From contig PKTV01000216.1 in the NCBI GenBank assembly GCA_002868985.1, positions 1-8,704 on the forward strand: a DNA stretch of 8,704 nt, written 5' to 3'. The notes below the pieces were generated by a model. It saw only the letters and a program-made list of their open reading frames with translations. It ran no database searches and had not been told where the DNA came from. Below, in pieces: positions 6,822 to 8,704 of this stretch. This DNA comes from Desulfobacteraceae bacterium (GTDB taxonomy: Bacteria > Desulfobacterota > Desulfobacteria > Desulfobacterales > UBA11574). Position numbers and translations under genes: made by a program. Within the stretch, counting starts at the first letter, position 1, and each line of letters begins with the position of its first letter.

Positions 6822-6940
6822 TGGAATAGTGGAATGATGGAGTAATGGAATGATGGGTTTGAAGGAGTTTTTTACAATTTAAATGTTTTATTTCCGCCTT
6901 TACCCCCAATATTCCAGCATTCCAGTATTACATTCTTCCA
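6822..6940. repeat. Inverted pair of TGGAATnn octamer arrays
   Basis: The left array (6822-6857) reads TGGAATAG, TGGAATGA, TGGAGTAA, TGGAATGA, then TGGG. The right array (6905-6940), read on the minus strand, is TGGAAGAA, TGTAATAC, TGGAATGC, TGGAATAT, then TGGG. Both therefore hold four octamers in the same register, each closing inward with TGGG, separated by a 47-base AT-rich centre. Pairing the two arms gives 26 of 36 matches, so an imperfect long hairpin is possible. The element is non-coding and looks like a dispersed intergenic repeat. Confidence 0.8.
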
Positions 6941-7053
6941 TTCTGACAGCATAAATAGGTTGCAATTAAAAAACTGTATTTTTAGGAAGTTGTAGAATTT
7001 CCGAAACGTTTAATTAGGGCCATCAACAATAACAACATATTATCACAAAAATT

Positions 7054-8238
7054 ATGAAAAACCAAAATCCAAAACAACCACGGTCATCAATGAATGAAAA
7101 ATCTGTAAAACACAACGTTGATCAGGAACTCGAACACCTGAGACTGCATATCGACGCCATCGATCAACAGATCGTTTCTCTGCTTTCCAAGCGCCAGGCT
7201 GAAGTCGAACGCGTTGTTCAGCTCAAAAAAGCACACAATATCCCGGTTTATCACCCTGCAAGGGAAGAAAACTTGATCTCTCACCGTCGCAACCAGGGAT
7301 CTAAGGCCGGTCTTGACCCGGATTACATTGAAGAGATTTACCGCCGTATCCTTCGCCAGTCAAGGGCAGAACAAACCGCCCAAATGGCTCAGAAAGGGAT
7401 CCGAGCCGGAGCGTCCATCCTTCTCATCGGAGGCCTGGGGAGCATGGGACAATATTTTCATCAATGGTTTGCGAACGCCGGTTATCAGGTACGTGTCCTG
7501 GACCATAAGGACTGGCCGGATGCAGATCGACTCTGCCAGGGTATCGAACTGGCAATTATCAGTGTCCCCATTGAGTTATCCGTCTCAGTGGCCGAAAGAA
7601 TCGGCCCTCATCTGCCCGCAGATTGTGTTTTAGCAGATATCACCAGCATAAAAGAAATTCCTTTAAATGCCATGCTCAAAGCGCATCAGGGCCCGGTAAT
7701 CGGATTACATCCACTCTTTGGCCCTACCACCTCAACCATGGACAAACAGATTGTCGTGGTTACTCCTGGCAGGGACTCTGTCGGTTGTCAATGGCTGATC
7801 GATCAGTTCAGCGCCTGGGGAAGTATTATACTACAAGTCGACGCCAATGAACATGATAAGATCATGTCCATAGTTCAAACGGTGCGACATTTTGCCACTT
7901 TTGCTTTTGGTCAATTTCTCCGTCGCAAACAGATCGATTTGCCACGGACATTGGAGTTTTCCAGCCCCATATATCGCCTTGAACTCGGGATGGTGGGTCG
8001 TCTCTTTGCTCAGGATCCATCCCTTTATTCAGAAATTATATTCGCATCACCTGAACGGTGTACCCTTTTAAGAGAATACCTTGATTCTTTGACAAAGAAT
8101 CTCGATATGATCGAAAAGGGTGACAAAGAAGCGTTTCTTGCTGAATTTAATAAAATCGCAGAATGGTTCGGACCGTTTAGTGAGCAGGCAATGCGGGAGA
8201 GCACGTATCTCATTGACAAACTGATCGAACGCTTTTAA
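7054..8238 (+). CDS. tyrA: Bifunctional chorismate mutase / prephenate dehydrogenase (T-protein)
   Basis: Converts chorismate to prephenate and then, with NAD+, to 4-hydroxyphenylpyruvate, the tyrosine precursor, in the cytoplasm. Residues about 27-105 form an AroQ chorismate mutase domain with active-site candidates R30, R47, K58, R70 and E71. A Rossmann dehydrogenase follows with GGLGSMG (126-132), GLHPLFGP (217-224), RHFATFAFG (278-286) and SSPIYRLE..MVGRLFAQDP (303-322). Compared with E. coli TyrA the dehydrogenase half aligns at a constant offset of 22: catalytic H197 is H219, H257 is H279 and prephenate-binding R294 is R316. The 394 aa exceed E. coli's 373 by an N-terminal tail. ATG 7054 has no SD, and ATG 7090 (382 aa) is an equally plausible start, so the first 12 residues are uncertain. 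The C-terminal part corresponds to the E. coli dimerisation and regulatory region, so tyrosine feedback is likely but not shown. No other aromatic-pathway gene is adjacent. Confidence 0.95.
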   Translation: MKNQNPKQPRSSMNEKSVKHNVDQELEHLRLHIDAIDQQIVSLLSKRQAEVERVVQLKKAHNIPVYHPAREENLISHRRNQGSKAGLDPDYIEEIYRRILRQSRAEQTAQMAQKGIRAGASILLIGGLGSMGQYFHQWFANAGYQVRVLDHKDWPDADRLCQGIELAIISVPIELSVSVAERIGPHLPADCVLADITSIKEIPLNAMLKAHQGPVIGLHPLFGPTTSTMDKQIVVVTPGRDSVGCQWLIDQFSAWGSIILQVDANEHDKIMSIVQTVRHFATFAFGQFLRRKQIDLPRTLEFSSPIYRLELGMVGRLFAQDPSLYSEIIFASPERCTLLREYLDSLTKNLDMIEKGDKEAFLAEFNKIAEWFGPFSEQAMRESTYLIDKLIERF

Positions 8239-8254
8239 AAACAAAGGAATTATT

Positions 8255-8276
8255 GAAACGTCAAATCATGTTTTTT
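8255..8276 (+). terminator. Weak terminator-like hairpin after tyrA
   Basis: AAACGT (8256-8261) can pair with ATGTTT (8268-8273) through six pairs including one G-T wobble, around a CAAATC loop, and it runs into a T stretch (8271-8276). The stem is AT-rich and marginal, but nothing stronger follows tyrA. Confidence 0.25.
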
Positions 8277-8312
8277 CGACCCGCCCACTGTCTTGGATTA
8301 GCCAGTCTTCGC

Positions 8313-8339
8313 TTGACATAAACCCAGCTCTTTTGTAAT
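8313..8339 (+). promoter_or_regulatory. Possible promoter of the right-edge gene
   Basis: A perfect -35 TTGACA (8313-8318) precedes TGTAAT (8334-8339, 5 of 6 to the -10 consensus), with a short 15-bp spacer. The start would fall near 8346, about 85 bases before ATG 8431. The short spacer lowers confidence. Confidence 0.35.
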
Positions 8340-8343
8340 CTTC

Positions 8344-8374
8344 GTTTGAAAAAATAAAAACCTTTGTTTCAAAC
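8344..8374. repeat. Perfect 8-bp inverted repeat in the leader of the right-edge gene
   Basis: GTTTGAAA (8344-8351) and TTTCAAAC (8367-8374) are exact reverse complements 15 bases apart. The pair overlaps the predicted transcription start, so it could be a repressor site or a leader hairpin. No T run follows, so it is not an intrinsic terminator. Confidence 0.35.
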
Positions 8375-8430
8375 CTCCAACTTCAATCAACCAACAGGGC
8401 CACGATTTCTGGAAATTGGATAGACATTTA

Positions 8431-8704
8431 ATGCCTAAGAATCAAAGCCAAAAAAAAATCGGACAAGTGTCCGATACATCACCTCTTTACAACAGTAGAA
8501 TCACCAAGACATATATAGAATATATCAAGAACAGTTATCCTGATCTGGATATTGATCCTATCTTAGAATATGCGGGCATGACCAGATATGAGATAGAAGA
8601 CCAGGCTCACTGGTTCAGCCAAGATCAAGCGGATCGTTTTCAAGAAATACTGATTAAAAAGACAGGCAATCCAAATATCGCCAGAGATGCAGGACGTTTT
8701 ACAA
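8431..8704 (+). CDS. N-terminal fragment of a probable signalling protein (runs off the window)
   Basis: Only the first 91 codons are visible; the frame is still open at the last base. After a polar leader (MPKNQSQKK) the chain looks like a compact helical domain: LYNSRITKTYIEYIKNSYP (19-37), ILEYAGM (44-50), YEIEDQAHWFSQDQADRF (53-70) and TGNPNIARDAGRF (78-90). From memory, this pattern (…YAGM…HWFSQ…GN.NIAR.AGR) is found at the N-terminus of many Desulfobacterota sensor kinases and other multi-domain regulators, ahead of PAS or GAF domains. That assignment is recall and not a search result. There is no transmembrane segment or signal peptide in the visible part, so this end is probably cytoplasmic. 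ATG 8431 has only a weak upstream GGA (8417-8419). Downstream domains are unknown. Confidence 0.7.
   Translation, partial: MPKNQSQKKIGQVSDTSPLYNSRITKTYIEYIKNSYPDLDIDPILEYAGMTRYEIEDQAHWFSQDQADRFQEILIKKTGNPNIARDAGRFT

Larger units (their letters stand above)
6651..7053. other. Divergent spacer between the lipoprotein gene and tyrA
   Basis: There is no credible gene in these 403 bases. The spacer must hold promoters for both flanking genes, but no -35/-10 pair stands out. It contains a 13-bp palindrome TCCTTG-C-CAAGGA at 6742-6754, an AT-rich stretch TTATATAATGTTATAA at 6757-6772, and two facing arrays of an 8-bp repeat at 6822-6857 and 6905-6940. Isolated -10-like hexamers lie on the tyrA side at 6993-6998 (TAGAAT) and 7038-7043 (TATTAT), without good -35 partners. 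Confidence 0.6.

Noticed and set aside
7313..7850. Two plus-strand open frames in another phase within tyrA (7313-7633 and 7623-7850)
   Set aside because: Both overlap invariant TyrA motifs in a different frame, and their translations have no family resemblance. There is no sign of a frameshift in tyrA itself.

Overview
The window looks like ordinary chromosome from a Gram-negative bacterium, most likely an anaerobic member of the Desulfobacterota (Desulfobacterales-like). The reasons are two Kdo/lipopolysaccharide genes, a group-X-type phosphofructokinase, a TPR plus periplasmic-binding-protein lipoprotein next to waaA, a truncated sensor-like N-terminus of a style I associate with that phylum, moderate G+C coding DNA, and AT-rich intergenic spacers holding several dispersed inverted repeats. 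The taxonomic call is inference from protein character; no rRNA is present.

Layout. 1-501 is non-coding, with a clear intrinsic terminator near the left end and an AT-rich probable promoter zone. kdsD (502-1476, +) encodes arabinose-5-phosphate isomerase with all four catalytic residues. After a 301-bp spacer with inverted and direct repeats comes a 441-aa 6-phosphofructokinase (1778-3103, +). A convergent 246-bp spacer carries a nested palindromic repeat. On the minus strand, a lipoprotein gene (4668-6650) is followed by waaA (3350-4663) only 4 bp downstream, forming a two-gene operon. A 403-bp divergent spacer contains two facing arrays of an 8-bp TGGAATnn repeat. tyrA (7054-8238, +) is a chorismate mutase-prephenate dehydrogenase fusion very like the E. 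coli enzyme. A gene starting at 8431 runs off the right edge.

How the genes relate. KdsD makes the A5P precursor of Kdo and WaaA attaches Kdo to lipid A, so both serve outer-membrane lipopolysaccharide. The lipoprotein upstream of waaA is probably an envelope protein (LpoA-like or a solute-binding relative). PFK (glycolysis) and TyrA (tyrosine synthesis) are housekeeping genes with no evident operon partners here.

I see no defence system, phage, transposase, CRISPR array, tRNA or rRNA. The least explained material is the set of intergenic repeats, especially the nested one at 3189-3303 and the octamer arrays at 6822-6940. I did not find strong evidence for a new biological system.
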